Source: Halorubrum lacusprofundi ATCC 49239
GTDB taxonomy: Archaea > Halobacteriota > Halobacteria > Halobacteriales > Haloferacaceae
Reading direction: 5' to 3'
Length of the DNA stretch: 64,000 bases
NCBI RefSeq assembly: GCF_000022205.1
Contig: NC_012029.1
Span: forward strand, 2,046,001 to 2,110,000
Positions 38,172 to 47,849 of the stretch are shown here, piece after piece. A program made the translations under genes and the position numbers. Under the pieces are notes generated by a model that saw only the letters and a list, made by a program, of their open reading frames with translations, had not been told where the DNA came from and did no database searches. Each line of letters starts with the position of its first letter. Positions within the stretch are counted from its first letter, which is position 1.

Positions 38172-39218
38172 ATGGTGGCCTCCCTGAGGGACCGTCACGG
38201 TTCGGTCGCATGGATCCTCGTCGGGGTCCTGATCACAGCGGTGGTGGCGTTCGTTCTCTACTCGTTCGTCGGTGCCATCGTGGTCGGCATCTTTCTCTAC
38301 TATGCGACACGGCCGATCTACCGATGGATAGACCAATGGACCGAACATCCGGACCTCAGTGCGACGGTTACGCTCCTGACCGTCGGCCTGCCGATTCTCC
38401 TCATCCTCGCGTATGCCACATTCGTTGGGATCCGCGAGATTGACCAGTTTTTTGCAATCGCAAATCTCGAACAGCTCAGGACGGTGTTAGAACCCTATGT
38501 TGACCTCGTGTCGGGGTCTGAAGAACAAGGGCTATTCGGCATCCTTCGTGACAACGTCTCTAGGGCGCGGGGGTTCGCCAGTTCAGCCACGGTCTGGTTG
38601 TTACGTCTCTTCGTCAGCTTCACGCTTGCATTCTACCTCTTGCGGGACGATTACAAAATCGCACAGTGGTTCCGACGGAGCTTCGAGCATCAGCCCGCCG
38701 CCGTGACCTTCGTCGAACAGGTAGACGCCGACCTCACGACGATCTACACGGGGAACCTCATTACGATCGGAGCGAGTGGCCTCCTCGCCGTCAGTACCTA
38801 CTACGTCTTGGACATCATCGCTCCGGCCGGGACGGGCGTCCAATTCCCGTTCCTCCTGGGACTCCTGACTGGAGTGGCCACACTCATTCCGGCCATCGGT
38901 ATGAAACTCATCTACTACCCCTACACCGGCTACCTCGTCTGGCAAGTCGTGTCTAAAGGCGAGGGTTCACTCTGGTTCCCGGTCGTCTTTTTCCTCGTAA
39001 CGGTTGTTGTCGTCGACGTCATTCCCGACTTCTTCATCCGGTCGTACGTCTCGAAGGGCGAACTCAACATGGGCCTGCTACTCCTGACGTACGTTCTCGG
39101 TGTGGTGGCATTCGGCTGGTACGGGGTATTCTTCGCACCGATTGTACTGGTCGTCTTCATCCACTTCGTGCGGGACATCCTCCCAGTGCTTCTCGGATCG
39201 GACGCGACGACACGGTGA
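38172..39218 (+). CDS. AI-2E family transporter
   Basis: 348-residue membrane protein of the UPF0118/AI-2E exporter family. Hydrophobic helices occupy about residues 12-45, 65-85, 140-160 and five or more between 200 and 340. Family features include FLYYATRPIYRW near the front, LAFYLLRDDYKIAQWF in the middle, and the C-terminal series GVATLIPAIGMKLIYYPY, VDVIPDFFIRSYV and GWYGVFFAPIVLVVFIHFV. Natural substrates are uncertain: some relatives export autoinducer-2, others Na+ in exchange for H+. Codon use is less GC-rich than neighbouring housekeeping genes. Confidence 0.85.
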   Translation: MVASLRDRHGSVAWILVGVLITAVVAFVLYSFVGAIVVGIFLYYATRPIYRWIDQWTEHPDLSATVTLLTVGLPILLILAYATFVGIREIDQFFAIANLEQLRTVLEPYVDLVSGSEEQGLFGILRDNVSRARGFASSATVWLLRLFVSFTLAFYLLRDDYKIAQWFRRSFEHQPAAVTFVEQVDADLTTIYTGNLITIGASGLLAVSTYYVLDIIAPAGTGVQFPFLLGLLTGVATLIPAIGMKLIYYPYTGYLVWQVVSKGEGSLWFPVVFFLVTVVVVDVIPDFFIRSYVSKGELNMGLLLLTYVLGVVAFGWYGVFFAPIVLVVFIHFVRDILPVLLGSDATTR

Positions 39219-39372
39219 TGGAAAGCGGTCCATCGGACGACTCTGGTTTCGAACCGCCGTTTTGCGGAAGCTCTTCGAGAGTACCCGCTCCGCTCCCCGT
39301 AGTCGATCTGTTGATCGGTACGCCAACCCCCTGCATTGACCGCAGCCGGGTCAGAATGGGCTGAGAATTTCG

Positions 39373-39387
39373 ACAACGTTGTTTTTT
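39373..39387. terminator. Palindrome plus T tract
   Basis: ACAACGTTGT followed by a run of T (39382-39387) lies between the convergent AI-2E and livF genes; a T tract on the + strand suits termination of the rightward transcript. Confidence 0.35.
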
Positions 39388-39450
39388 AACTTCACAGAGC
39401 GAGCGACTCTCCGAACGAACGTCCCGCGAGCCGAACTATCGGTGAGCCGA

Positions 39451-40281
39451 TCACCCGCCGAGGAAGTCCTTCCGCACGTCCTCGTCGCCGAGCAGCACTT
39501 CTCCGCGGTCGGTGTAGCGGTTCTCGCCGTTGACGAGGACGTAGCCGCGGTCACAGCGCCGGAGCGCTTCCTTGGCGTTCTGCTCGACCATGAGTACCGC
39601 CGTTCCCGAGTCGTTGATCCGGTCGATCCGATCGAACATGTCGGCGACGAGGTCGGGCGCGAGCCCCGCGGAGGGCTCGTCGAGCAGCAGTAGATCCGGA
39701 TCGAGCATGAGCGCCCGCCCCATCGCGACCATCTGCCGCTGGCCGCCCGAAAGCGTCCCTGCCTTCTGTCCCGACCGCTCTCGGAGGATCGGGAAGCGGT
39801 CGTAAATCTCTTCGATCTGGTCTTCGGGGACGCTGTCGAGAATGTACGCGCCCATTTCGAGATTCTCGCGCACGCTCAGACCCGGGAACACGTTGTCGGT
39901 CTGCGGGACGAACCCGATCCCCTCGCGGATGATCTGCTCGGGCGCGAGCCCGTGAATCGGCTCGCCCTCGAACTCGACGGTGCCGTCCATGTACGTCGTG
40001 AGCCCGAAGACGGTCTTCATCACGGTCGATTTGCCGGCGCCGTTGGGGCCGACGATGGTGACGTACTCCCCGTCGGCGACGTCGAGATCGACGTCAGAGA
40101 GGATCTGGAGGTCGCCGTAGCCAGCGTCGAGGTCGCGGAGCCGGAGGATCGCGTCGCCGTCGAGCGTGTGGGTCGTTCCCGCATCAGTGTCGTCCATGTC
40201 GGCGGCGACGGGTGTGTCGTCGGAGTCGACAGAGTCGTCGACGGGGTTTTCGTCGACGGAGTCGGCCTCCTCGACGCTCAT
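39451..40281 (-). CDS. livF: Branched-chain amino acid ABC transporter ATPase LivF
   Basis: 276-residue ATP-binding subunit. About 45 acidic residues precede the ATPase core. Walker A is GPNGAGKST, the signature LSGGQRQMVAMGRAL, Walker B LLLLDEPSAGLAPD, the last being diagnostic of LivF. It is the fourth gene of the leftward livHMGF operon; the start overlaps the livG stop by 4 bases. Confidence 0.92.
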   Translation of the reverse strand: MSVEEADSVDENPVDDSVDSDDTPVAADMDDTDAGTTHTLDGDAILRLRDLDAGYGDLQILSDVDLDVADGEYVTIVGPNGAGKSTVMKTVFGLTTYMDGTVEFEGEPIHGLAPEQIIREGIGFVPQTDNVFPGLSVRENLEMGAYILDSVPEDQIEEIYDRFPILRERSGQKAGTLSGGQRQMVAMGRALMLDPDLLLLDEPSAGLAPDLVADMFDRIDRINDSGTAVLMVEQNAKEALRRCDRGYVLVNGENRYTDRGEVLLGDEDVRKDFLGG

Positions 40282-41171
40282 ATGTCCTCCCCCAGGTACG
40301 CCTCGATGACCTGTTCGTTGTTCCGTATCTCGTCGCCGGTCCCTTCGGCGAGAACGCTGCCCTGGTGCATGACGATGACGTGTTCGCAGTTGTTCATGAT
40401 AACGTCCATATCGTGTTCGACGAGGAGGAACGTGTAGCCGTCCTCGCGCAGCTGGTGGATCCGATCGAGGAGCTTCTCCTCTAACGTGGGATTGACGCCC
40501 GCGAGCGGCTCGTCGAGGAGAACCACCTCCGGGTCGGTCATGAGCGCGCGCGCCATCTCCAGGAGCTTCCGCTGGCCTCCGGAGAGGTTGCCGGCGTGTT
40601 CGGTCGCGAGGTGGTCGATCTCGAAGAAGTCGAGGGTCTCCCAGGCGCGCTCGCGGATCTCCTCCTCCTGTGCGACGACCTCGCCCCGGAGCCCGGGCGT
40701 GACCGACCGGATCGCCGACTCGCCGATCTGCCCTTTCGGCGCGAGCATCAGGTTCTCCAGTACGGTCATCTCCGATAACTCGCGGGCGATCTGGAAGGTC
40801 CGCACGAGCCCCTTCCGCGCCATCCGGTACGGTTCGAGCCCGGTGACGTCCTCGCCCTTGAAGTAGACGGACCCCGCCGTCGGCTCGTGAACGCCGGTGA
40901 TGCAGTTGAACGTGGTCGACTTGCCAGCGCCGTTGGGACCGATCAGCCCCGTCAGCGACCCCTGTTCGACCTCGAAGGAGGCGCCGTCGACGGCGGTGAC
41001 GCCGCCGAAGCGCTTGACGAGTCCCTCGACTCGGAGCGGCGGCGCTCCGGACGGGACGTGCTTTGCCGCCTCCTCGACCGCGCTGTCGTTTGCCTCGGGT
41101 TCGTCGGTCGACGCCGCGGTCGCATCTGCTCCGTCAGCGACGTCGGACGCGTCCGGAATGTCGCTACTCAT
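40278..41171 (-). CDS. livG: Branched-chain amino acid ABC transporter ATPase LivG
   Basis: 297-residue second ATPase of the heterodimeric motor. An acidic N-terminal extension of about 45 residues precedes VEGLVKRFGGVTAVDGASFEV. Walker A GPNGAGKST, the long LivG insert with PKGQIGESAIRSVTPGL, signature LSGGQRKLLEMARAL and Walker B VVLLDEPLAGVNP are all present. ATG at 41171 is preferred over an upstream in-frame GTG at 41180. Confidence 0.92.
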   Translation of the reverse strand: MSSDIPDASDVADGADATAASTDEPEANDSAVEEAAKHVPSGAPPLRVEGLVKRFGGVTAVDGASFEVEQGSLTGLIGPNGAGKSTTFNCITGVHEPTAGSVYFKGEDVTGLEPYRMARKGLVRTFQIARELSEMTVLENLMLAPKGQIGESAIRSVTPGLRGEVVAQEEEIRERAWETLDFFEIDHLATEHAGNLSGGQRKLLEMARALMTDPEVVLLDEPLAGVNPTLEEKLLDRIHQLREDGYTFLLVEHDMDVIMNNCEHVIVMHQGSVLAEGTGDEIRNNEQVIEAYLGEDI

Positions 41172-42486
41172 CGGTCTCACCCCCGCTGGGGCGCTCCGAG
41201 AGATCGACGGCCGCGGCCGTCTCGATCCGGTCGCCGAGTATCCCGTCAGGCCGTCGGTGCATGATGAACACTAAGATTAGTCCGAGGAAGACGAACTGGA
41301 GCGGCGCGATGTTGTCGGTCGCGTACGCGAGGAACGCGGTCGGGTCGAGCGTGACGATCGCGTCCGCGAACGACGAGGGTGTCTCGGCATCGATGACATC
41401 CCTGAGCGACGATCCGACACGGCGCGGTCCTTCAAAGAGCACCGTCGCGAAGACGATGCCCCCGAGGACGGCGCCGGCGTTCGAGCCGGACCCGCCGATG
41501 ATGACGGCGATGAAGACGTAGAAGGTGAGCACGGGCATGAACTGCGGCGTCGGCGAGACGTTACCCTGACTGCCGAACCAGAGGATCCCGGCGAGCCCCA
41601 TCAGCGCGCAGCCGATAACGAACACCTTGATCTTGATCAGGTCCACGTTCTTCCCGAGCGAGTCGGCGACGAGCTCGTCTTCGCGGATCGCCTTGAGCAT
41701 CCGACCGAACGGCGACCGGCCGAGCCGTTCGAGCAGGACGTAAAAGGCGATCACGAAGGCGGCGAGAACGGCGATGTACGCCCAGTCGATGATGATCGTG
41801 TTGGCGATCCCGAGCCCGTCCTCGCCGAAGGTACCGAAGGCGAGGTCGCCGAGGGCCGTCGGCGTCCCGGCCTGCCCGTCGACGAGGAACAGCTCGCGGA
41901 TCGGGTTCTGCGGTAGCCCCATGCCGCGGCCGCCGCCGGTGCCGACGCCGAGCGTGTCCCTGAGGAACGTGTCGAACGTGCTCGACTGGAGGAACAGACG
42001 GATGATCTCCGACATGCCGAGCGTGACGATCGCGAGGTAGTCGGCCTTAAGCCGGAGGGCCGGGAGCGCCGCGAGCAGCCCGACGACCGCGGCCACCAGC
42101 ATCCCGGCGACGATACCGACCGGGAGCGGGAGCCCGAAGCCGGGCGGACCGAACGCCGGGTCGGGGGACCGGACGACGATCCCCATCGTGTAGACGCCGA
42201 GCGCCATGAACCCGGCCACACCGATGTTGAACAGTCCGGCGTAGCCCCACTGGAGGTTCAACGCAAGTGCGGCGAGCGCGTACACGAGCCCGAGGAACGT
42301 CAGCGTCCGCATCAGCCCGACGACGCTGTTGAGGCCGTCGGTGAAGGTGAGCAGGGTCGCGGCGAGGTAGACGAGAAGCAGCGTCCCGATCACGAGCCCG
42401 AGGTCGCTCTGCCGGGCGGCGTCGATCAGGGCGGCAGTCGCGCTCTCCGGCGGCTCGTCGGTCGACGGCGACGACGCGTCGCTCAT
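41164..42486 (-). CDS. livM: Branched-chain amino acid ABC transporter permease LivM
   Basis: 440-residue permease with about nine transmembrane helices. The family core runs from ALAALALNLQWGYAGLFNIGVAGFMALG to the transport loop GRSPFGRMLKAIREDELVADSLGKN and GLAGILWFG, ending with GGSGSNAGAVLGG and IMHRRPDGIL. A middle insert of about 100 residues (TLGVGTGGGRGMG ... GEDGLGIANTIIIDW) is longer than in bacterial LivM. Both ends overlap neighbours by 4-8 bases. Confidence 0.93.
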   Translation of the reverse strand: MSDASSPSTDEPPESATAALIDAARQSDLGLVIGTLLLVYLAATLLTFTDGLNSVVGLMRTLTFLGLVYALAALALNLQWGYAGLFNIGVAGFMALGVYTMGIVVRSPDPAFGPPGFGLPLPVGIVAGMLVAAVVGLLAALPALRLKADYLAIVTLGMSEIIRLFLQSSTFDTFLRDTLGVGTGGGRGMGLPQNPIRELFLVDGQAGTPTALGDLAFGTFGEDGLGIANTIIIDWAYIAVLAAFVIAFYVLLERLGRSPFGRMLKAIREDELVADSLGKNVDLIKIKVFVIGCALMGLAGILWFGSQGNVSPTPQFMPVLTFYVFIAVIIGGSGSNAGAVLGGIVFATVLFEGPRRVGSSLRDVIDAETPSSFADAIVTLDPTAFLAYATDNIAPLQFVFLGLILVFIMHRRPDGILGDRIETAAAVDLSERPSGGETDE

Positions 42487-43604
42487 GCGGTCGAAACACC
42501 TCCGAAGAGCCCCTCGGGGCGCAACAGGAGCATGGTGATCATCACGGCGAACGCGGCGGCCTGGTTGAAGTCGGACGGGATCCAGACCGTCGAGGTGGTG
42601 AAGACGATCCCGATGACGAGCCCGCCGGCGATCGCGCCGTACACCGAGCCGATCCCGCCGAGGATCACGGCCGCGAAGATTAAGAGGAGCAGCAGCCAGC
42701 CGAAGTCGAACTGGATCGTCCCGCGGAGCAGCACGTAGAGGTACCCCGAGGCGCCCGCCAGCCCGCCGCCGATGATCCACGTGGCAGTGACGACGCGCTC
42801 GGCCGGAATGCCGGTGACGAGGGCGAGGTCCTTGTTGTCGGCCATCGCCCGCATCGCGGTGCCGAGCTTCGTGCGCTGGAGCATGAAGTGCATCGCGAGC
42901 ATGAGCCCGATCGCGGCGACGACGATGGTCAGCTCGTGAGCGTTGACGGAGAGCCCGAGCGGGTCGAACGCCAGGTTCGAGGCGTCGATGGCCGCCGTGA
43001 CGCCGCGCCGGTCGGAGCCGTAGACGAACTGGATCACGTACCGGACGATCAGCGCAGCGCCGATCGACGCGATGAGGATCGAGATCCCGTCGCGGTCCCG
43101 CATCGGCTTGTAGAACGCGCGGTCGAGCGCCAGCGCGACGGCGGCGGTGGCCGCAAAGGCCACGAGCAGCCCGACGAGTATCGCGACCGGCGTCGAGAGG
43201 ATGTGCGCCCCGATGTCGCCGGGGGTCGCGCTCCCGGCGTCCCCAACGGTCAGCAGCGCCCGAACCGGGATATCGCCGAATCCGGCGATCAGGAACGCGA
43301 CGCCCCAGCCGGTGAACGCCCCGGTGCTAAGCAGGTCGCCGTGCGAGAAGTTCGCGAACGAGAGGATGCTGTACGTCATCGAGAGGCCGATTCCGGCGAG
43401 CCCGATTACGAGCCCGATCACGACCCCGTTCCAGAGGTTCGAGCCGAGCCGATCGATCGAGATCGCCTCGCCGATCGGGAGAATCGAGAAACCGGCGAGC
43501 TTCGCGGCGAGGTCGACGAGCAACAGGCCGCCGAGCAGAACGACGAGGAGAAGCCCCGGCCGGGCCCGCGCCGAGTCGACGATCGACGATTCAGTTGTTC
43601 CCAT
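42483..43604 (-). CDS. livH: Branched-chain amino acid ABC transporter permease LivH
   Basis: 373-residue permease, first gene of the operon. Family stretches are visible: GLAGIGLSMTYSILSFANFSHGDLLSTGAF, the ATPase-contact loop TKLGTAMRAMADNKDLALVTGI and GGIGSVYGAIAGGLVIG. A 70-residue insert near residues 95-150 lengthens the second periplasmic loop. The operon lacks a binding-protein gene; the only candidate in the window is the broken gene at 35075-37873, on the opposite strand and facing it. Confidence 0.92.
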   Translation of the reverse strand: MGTTESSIVDSARARPGLLLVVLLGGLLLVDLAAKLAGFSILPIGEAISIDRLGSNLWNGVVIGLVIGLAGIGLSMTYSILSFANFSHGDLLSTGAFTGWGVAFLIAGFGDIPVRALLTVGDAGSATPGDIGAHILSTPVAILVGLLVAFAATAAVALALDRAFYKPMRDRDGISILIASIGAALIVRYVIQFVYGSDRRGVTAAIDASNLAFDPLGLSVNAHELTIVVAAIGLMLAMHFMLQRTKLGTAMRAMADNKDLALVTGIPAERVVTATWIIGGGLAGASGYLYVLLRGTIQFDFGWLLLLLIFAAVILGGIGSVYGAIAGGLVIGIVFTTSTVWIPSDFNQAAAFAVMITMLLLRPEGLFGGVSTA

Positions 43605-43616
43605 GTGTGCGTCTCA

Positions 43617-43631
43617 CTGACGCAGCGTCAG
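43617..43631. promoter_or_regulatory. Palindrome upstream of livH
   Basis: CTGACGCAGCGTCAG, a 6-base inverted repeat with 3-base centre, lies between the TATA box (GTTATTTACC, minus strand, 43641-43650) and the livH ATG. Located over the transcription start, it suits a repressor site for amino-acid control. Confidence 0.5.
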
Positions 43632-43726
43632 ATACCGAGAGGTAAATAACTCGCTGTTCCGACAAAAGTGGAGACCTCAAATGTCGTTGACAGCAAGGGG
43701 CGCGTTCGTGTGTTCGTCTGTTCGTG

Positions 43727-44665
43727 TCAGTCTCCGCCCGCGGCCCGCGCGTGACGCCGTGCGTCCTCGGGTGAGCGCCCCTCCCGGAGCAGCGCCTCGA
43801 CGAACAGTTCACCGGCCTTGTACGAGGAGCGGACCATCGGTCCCGAAGCGCAGTAGAGGAAGTCGAACTCTCTCTCGGCGACCGCGCGCCACGTCTCGAA
43901 GACATCGGGGTGGACGTACTCGAACACGTCGAGGTGCGAGCGCGAGGGCTGGAGGTACTGCCCGAACGTGACCACGTCGACGCCCACCTCGCTGAGGTCG
44001 CCGAGGGTCCGGTACACCTCGTGGTCGTACTCGCCCACGCCGAGCATGAGGCTCGTCTTGGTGTGGATATCGGACTCGCGGCCGACCCGATCGAGGACCG
44101 CGAGCGACTGCTCGTAGTCGGCCCGCCGGTCCCGCACCGGCCACTGGAGGCGCTCGACCGTCTCGACGTTGTGGGCGATCACGTCCGGCCCCGCGTCGAT
44201 GATCCGGTCGATCGCCTCGGGGTCGCCCTGAAAATCGGGGATCAGCGTCTCGACGAGGATCTCCGGGTCGCGCCGCTGGATCTCGCGGATCGTCTCGGCG
44301 AAGTGCTCGGAACCGCCGTCCGCGAGGTCGTCGCGGTCGACCGACGTGAGCACGACGTAGTCGAGCCCGATCTCGGCGACCGCGTCCGCGACGTTCTCGG
44401 GCTCGTCCGAGTCGAGCGACTTCATCCCGCCCGTCTCCACGTCACAGAAGTTACACCCGCGCGAGCAGCGGTCACCCATGAGCATGAACGTCGCGGTGCC
44501 GGGGCCGTCCCGGCCGGACCAGCACTCGCCCATGTTGGGGCAGTTTGCCTCCTCACACACCGTGTGGAGGTCGCGCTCGCGGAGGCGTTCCTTGATCTCC
44601 GTGAACCGGGACCCGGACGGGGGGCGCGACTTCAGCCAGTCCGGCTTCCGACGGCCGCGTTGCAT
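43727..44665 (-). CDS. lipA: Lipoyl synthase
   Basis: Inserts two sulfur atoms into octanoyl groups on 2-oxoacid dehydrogenases and glycine cleavage H protein. 312 residues. The auxiliary cluster CEEANCPNMGECW and the radical SAM cluster CSRGCNFCDVETG are both complete; the C-terminal R-S-S-Y motif appears as MVRSSYKAGE and holds the Ser ligand of the auxiliary cluster. No lipoate ligase or lipB neighbours it, so octanoylation genes lie elsewhere. Confidence 0.95.
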   Translation of the reverse strand: MQRGRRKPDWLKSRPPSGSRFTEIKERLRERDLHTVCEEANCPNMGECWSGRDGPGTATFMLMGDRCSRGCNFCDVETGGMKSLDSDEPENVADAVAEIGLDYVVLTSVDRDDLADGGSEHFAETIREIQRRDPEILVETLIPDFQGDPEAIDRIIDAGPDVIAHNVETVERLQWPVRDRRADYEQSLAVLDRVGRESDIHTKTSLMLGVGEYDHEVYRTLGDLSEVGVDVVTFGQYLQPSRSHLDVFEYVHPDVFETWRAVAEREFDFLYCASGPMVRSSYKAGELFVEALLREGRSPEDARRHARAAGGD

Positions 44666-44786
44666 ACCGGAGCCACGGCGGCCGAGTGCAAAAACGTGAG
44701 GGTCCGATCGGCCGTCGGCGCTACAAGTAGTATGCTATCTAACATCAATACCCTTTTATTATCTCCATTAGATACGGAACTATTCG

Positions 44787-46262
44787 ATGCTCGACGTCGA
44801 CCGCGAGGCGATCACGGACGGGCCGGTGGGGCGAGTGCTCCTGCTACTCGCGGCCCCGCTCGTCGCGCAGAACCTCGTGTACGTCGCGAACGCCCTCGTC
44901 GACACGTTCTGGCTCGGCCGGGTGAGCGAGGACGCGGTCGCCGCGGTCGGGCTCAGCCTCCCGATCCAGTCGCTTTTGGGCGCGGCGGTGGTCATCGCCG
45001 CCGTCGGGACGCAGATCCTCGTCGCGCAGCGCGCCGGCGGCGAGGATGGTTCGGGCGCGCGACGGGTCGCGGTCAACGGCGCGCTCGTCGCGCTCGCGGT
45101 CACCGGAGCGATCGCGGTCCCCGTCGTCGCGTATCCGGAGGAGCTGGTTCGACTCCTCGGCGCGGACCCGGCGCTCGCCGGCACCACCGCGACGTACCTC
45201 GCGATTATCGTCGCCGTGCTCCCGGTCGGCGCGGTCGGCGACACGGTGGAGAACTGCTTCACCGCCTACGGCGACACGCGGGCCGTCCTCCACGTGAGCG
45301 TCGTCAGCGTCCTCGTCAACCTCGTTGCGGCGCCCGCGCTCATCTTCGGCGTCGGACCGGTCCCGGAACTCGGCGTCGCGGGCGCGGCCCTCGGTACCGT
45401 ACTCTCCGGCATTGTCGGATTCGTTCACATACTCGCGTACGCCGCGGGGATCGGGCGGGACACGTTCCGGCTCACCCGCGACGCGTTCGCCGTCGATCTC
45501 TCTGTCGTGCGCGAGGTCGTGGCAGTCGGGCTCCCCCTCGGTGGCCAGCGCGGAGTGAGCGAACTGGTCCGCGTGCTCGTGGTGAGCCTCGTAGCGATCG
45601 CCGGCGGCGCGGCCGGGGTCGCGGCGTACACGGTCGGCGCGCGCGTCGCCACGCTCGCGGTCGTCCCCGCACTCGGGATGCAGCAGGCGGCCCAGTCGAT
45701 GATCGGCCAGAACCTCGGCGCGGACGCCCCGCACCGCGCCCGGCGGACGACGATGGTCGGCACCAAACTGGTCGTCGTCGGCTTCCTCGCGCTCGGCGCC
45801 GTCCAGTTCCTGTTCGCCGGCGCGATCGCCGACCTCCTCGCGCCCGACCTCACCGCGACCGGCCGGTCGCTATCGGTGTTGTATCTACGGATTCTGGCGG
45901 TCACCTACTGGGCGCTCGGCGGGACCTACACCCTGCTCGCCGGCTTCAACGGCGCTTCGCGCACCCGAACCTCGTTCGTCGCGGATCTGATCAAGTACTG
46001 GGCGATTCGGTTCCCCATCGCCGTCGCCGCGGTGCCCGCCACCGCGACGTTCGGGGCGTTCGGGGCGTTCGGCGTCGCGGTCGCGCCCGGACTCGGCTGG
46101 GGAGTTGAGGCCGTCTTCTGGGCGGTCGCCGCCTCGAACGTCGTCGGCTTCCTCGGACTGGGCGCGTACTTCTGGTACACGACGCGGCGGGGGATGTTCG
46201 CGAACGCCGCCGAGCGCGCGAGCGGCGGGGACGGTGCGGGCGCGGACCCGGCGGACGACTGA
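44787..46262 (+). CDS. MATE family efflux transporter
   Basis: 491-residue multidrug/toxin extrusion protein with twelve hydrophobic segments in two related halves. Family patterns: GPVGRVLLLLAAPLVAQNLVYVANALVDTFWLGRV at the front, the proline-containing segment AVGLPLGGQRGVSELVR starting the second half, and AGFNGASRTRTSFVADLIKYW. It would exchange H+ or Na+ for organic cations. Promoter elements (TTTTATT near 44752-44758) support the start. Confidence 0.92.
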   Translation: MLDVDREAITDGPVGRVLLLLAAPLVAQNLVYVANALVDTFWLGRVSEDAVAAVGLSLPIQSLLGAAVVIAAVGTQILVAQRAGGEDGSGARRVAVNGALVALAVTGAIAVPVVAYPEELVRLLGADPALAGTTATYLAIIVAVLPVGAVGDTVENCFTAYGDTRAVLHVSVVSVLVNLVAAPALIFGVGPVPELGVAGAALGTVLSGIVGFVHILAYAAGIGRDTFRLTRDAFAVDLSVVREVVAVGLPLGGQRGVSELVRVLVVSLVAIAGGAAGVAAYTVGARVATLAVVPALGMQQAAQSMIGQNLGADAPHRARRTTMVGTKLVVVGFLALGAVQFLFAGAIADLLAPDLTATGRSLSVLYLRILAVTYWALGGTYTLLAGFNGASRTRTSFVADLIKYWAIRFPIAVAAVPATATFGAFGAFGVAVAPGLGWGVEAVFWAVAASNVVGFLGLGAYFWYTTRRGMFANAAERASGGDGAGADPADD

Positions 46263-46303
46263 GGGGCGACTCCGGAGCCGATCGATACGGGCCGCTACCG
46301 ACG

Positions 46304-46867
46304 CTAGCGCAGATCGCCGCTCTCGACGACCGTCGCGAACTCGCCGTCGAGGTGCGCGAGCGCGACGCGGTGAGACGTGTCGGCGTCGATCGCCTCGCCG
46401 TCGTACCCCTCGCGAGCGTGGGTCGCAGTGGCGTCGGCGACGACGGCAACCTCGTATCCCCGATTCTCGGCCATCCGAACCGTCGTCGAGACGCAGTGGT
46501 CGGTGGTGAGTCCACAGACGACGAGGGTGTCGTGTCCCCGCTCATGGAGCCACTCGTCAAGTCCCGAGTCGAGGAGGGCGCCGTTGACCGACTTCTCGAA
46601 GGTCGGCTCTCCCGCTTCGGGGGCTGTCTCCGGCTTCCACGCGAACCCCGAGGCGTCGGGACGCAGCGGGGAGTCGGGCTCGGTCGAGGCGTGTCGCACG
46701 TGCGCGATCGGGCGGCCGGCCTCGCGCCACCGCGCGAGGAGCGCGGCCGCGACCGACTCCGCGTCGGGGTTGTTGCGCTCGCCCCAGCCCGGCTCGTCGA
46801 AGCCGGTCTGGAAGTCGATCAGGAGGAGGACGGCGTCGTCGGCAACGCCCGCAGTGCGCTCAGTCAT
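46304..46867 (-). CDS. Isochorismatase-like cysteine hydrolase
   Basis: 187-residue cysteine hydrolase. The catalytic triad is apparent: Asp in [11 protein letters not shown] (about residue 18), Lys in [12 protein letters not shown] and Cys in [17 protein letters not shown]; the cis-peptide G-L-T-T is intact. Relatives act on nicotinamide, isochorismate or N-carbamoyl substrates, and no specificity is evident. The start overlaps the end of the upstream YqcI gene by 8 bases. Confidence 0.9.
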   Translation of the reverse strand: MTERTAGVADDAVLLLIDFQTGFDEPGWGERNNPDAESVAAALLARWREAGRPIAHVRHASTEPDSPLRPDASGFAWKPETAPEAGEPTFEKSVNGALLDSGLDEWLHERGHDTLVVCGLTTDHCVSTTVRMAENRGYEVAVVADATATHAREGYDGEAIDADTSHRVALAHLDGEFATVVESGDLR

Positions 46868-47732
46868 CGCCGGTCCCCGCGATCACGGACCCGGCGTCGT
46901 CGTCGGGCGCGGGCGACTCGGCGAGTCGACGCCACGCGCCCGGCTCCAACAGCGCCGCGGGCGCCTTCGGGTGGTTGCGGGTCGGACTCAGGGGACAGAT
47001 ATCCGGGCTCGCGTCGTCGTCCTCGCGGAACAGGTACTGCGTCCACTCGCGGTCGCCCTCGACGCCCCAGTCGCCGAGATCGGCGTGGGGACAGACCCCG
47101 TCGTACTCGCCCATGCGCTCGCGGATCGTCTCGCGGGCGTGTTGACCCGCCTCGGTGTCGGCGGTGAGCCCGTCGAAGACGGCTCGCGGCTGGAAAGTGA
47201 CCTCCAGGCCGACCGGCGAGTATCGGCTCTTTCGCTCGTCGTAGAACGGTGCGCGAGAGGTCGGGAACAGCGGCTCGCCGCCGAAACAGAACTCGAAGCG
47301 CGGGGTGTCCGGATCGGTCGGAATGTCGTCGGGCCACGGCTCGGGGTCGTGGACGTGGAGGAACTCGAGGACGTGCCACAGCCGCTCGTGGTAGTGCGAC
47401 TCACCGGGATCGCCTTCGGGCGGCCGAAAGAAGACCGCCAACGGGGCGCGGTCGGCGTGGTCCGCGTAGGCGTCGAGATACTCGACGAGTACGTCCCGGA
47501 GTCGGAGCAGGGCCGCCGGATCGGTGGTCGATTCGCAGGCGGCGTACAGCAGGTCGCCCTCGCGCTCGACCTCGATACCGAAGTAGCAGGGGAACGGCGA
47601 GTCGTCGCGCTCGCCGAGCATCGACTCGCGGAAGGTGCGGTAGTGGTCCTGGAGCCACCCGGGCGCGTCGTCGAGCCGATCGTGGAGCGTCTTCTGGTCC
47701 AACAGCACGCCCTCGGTGCCGGGCTCGTTCAT
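46860..47732 (-). CDS. YqcI/YcgG family protein
   Basis: 290-residue protein of the YqcI/YcgG family, seen by [20 protein letters not shown] at the front and the central [28 protein letters not shown]. Some relatives are iron-containing enzymes acting on guanidine or amino-acid derivatives (possibly haem oxygenase-like), but no role is established for this one. ATG at 47732 removes an unsupported N-terminal extension. It is co-transcribed with the isochorismatase-like gene. Confidence 0.85.
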   Translation of the reverse strand: MNEPGTEGVLLDQKTLHDRLDDAPGWLQDHYRTFRESMLGERDDSPFPCYFGIEVEREGDLLYAACESTTDPAALLRLRDVLVEYLDAYADHADRAPLAVFFRPPEGDPGESHYHERLWHVLEFLHVHDPEPWPDDIPTDPDTPRFEFCFGGEPLFPTSRAPFYDERKSRYSPVGLEVTFQPRAVFDGLTADTEAGQHARETIRERMGEYDGVCPHADLGDWGVEGDREWTQYLFREDDDASPDICPLSPTRNHPKAPAALLEPGAWRRLAESPAPDDDAGSVIAGTGDD

Positions 47733-47849
47733 ACGGTTCGTGGGGAACAGACGGGCTTTTGGCTTTCGCTGGTCGCCACCGGTCGGGAAGCGATCGCCGT
47801 CACCCCCCGCGCCAGCGGTTTTTTCACCGGGCAGAACCGTAAAACACAC

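Noticed and set aside
43910..46108. Long + strand frame across lipA and the MATE gene
   Set aside because: Antisense to lipA, then out of frame with the MATE transporter; Arg-rich composition typical of high-GC shadows.
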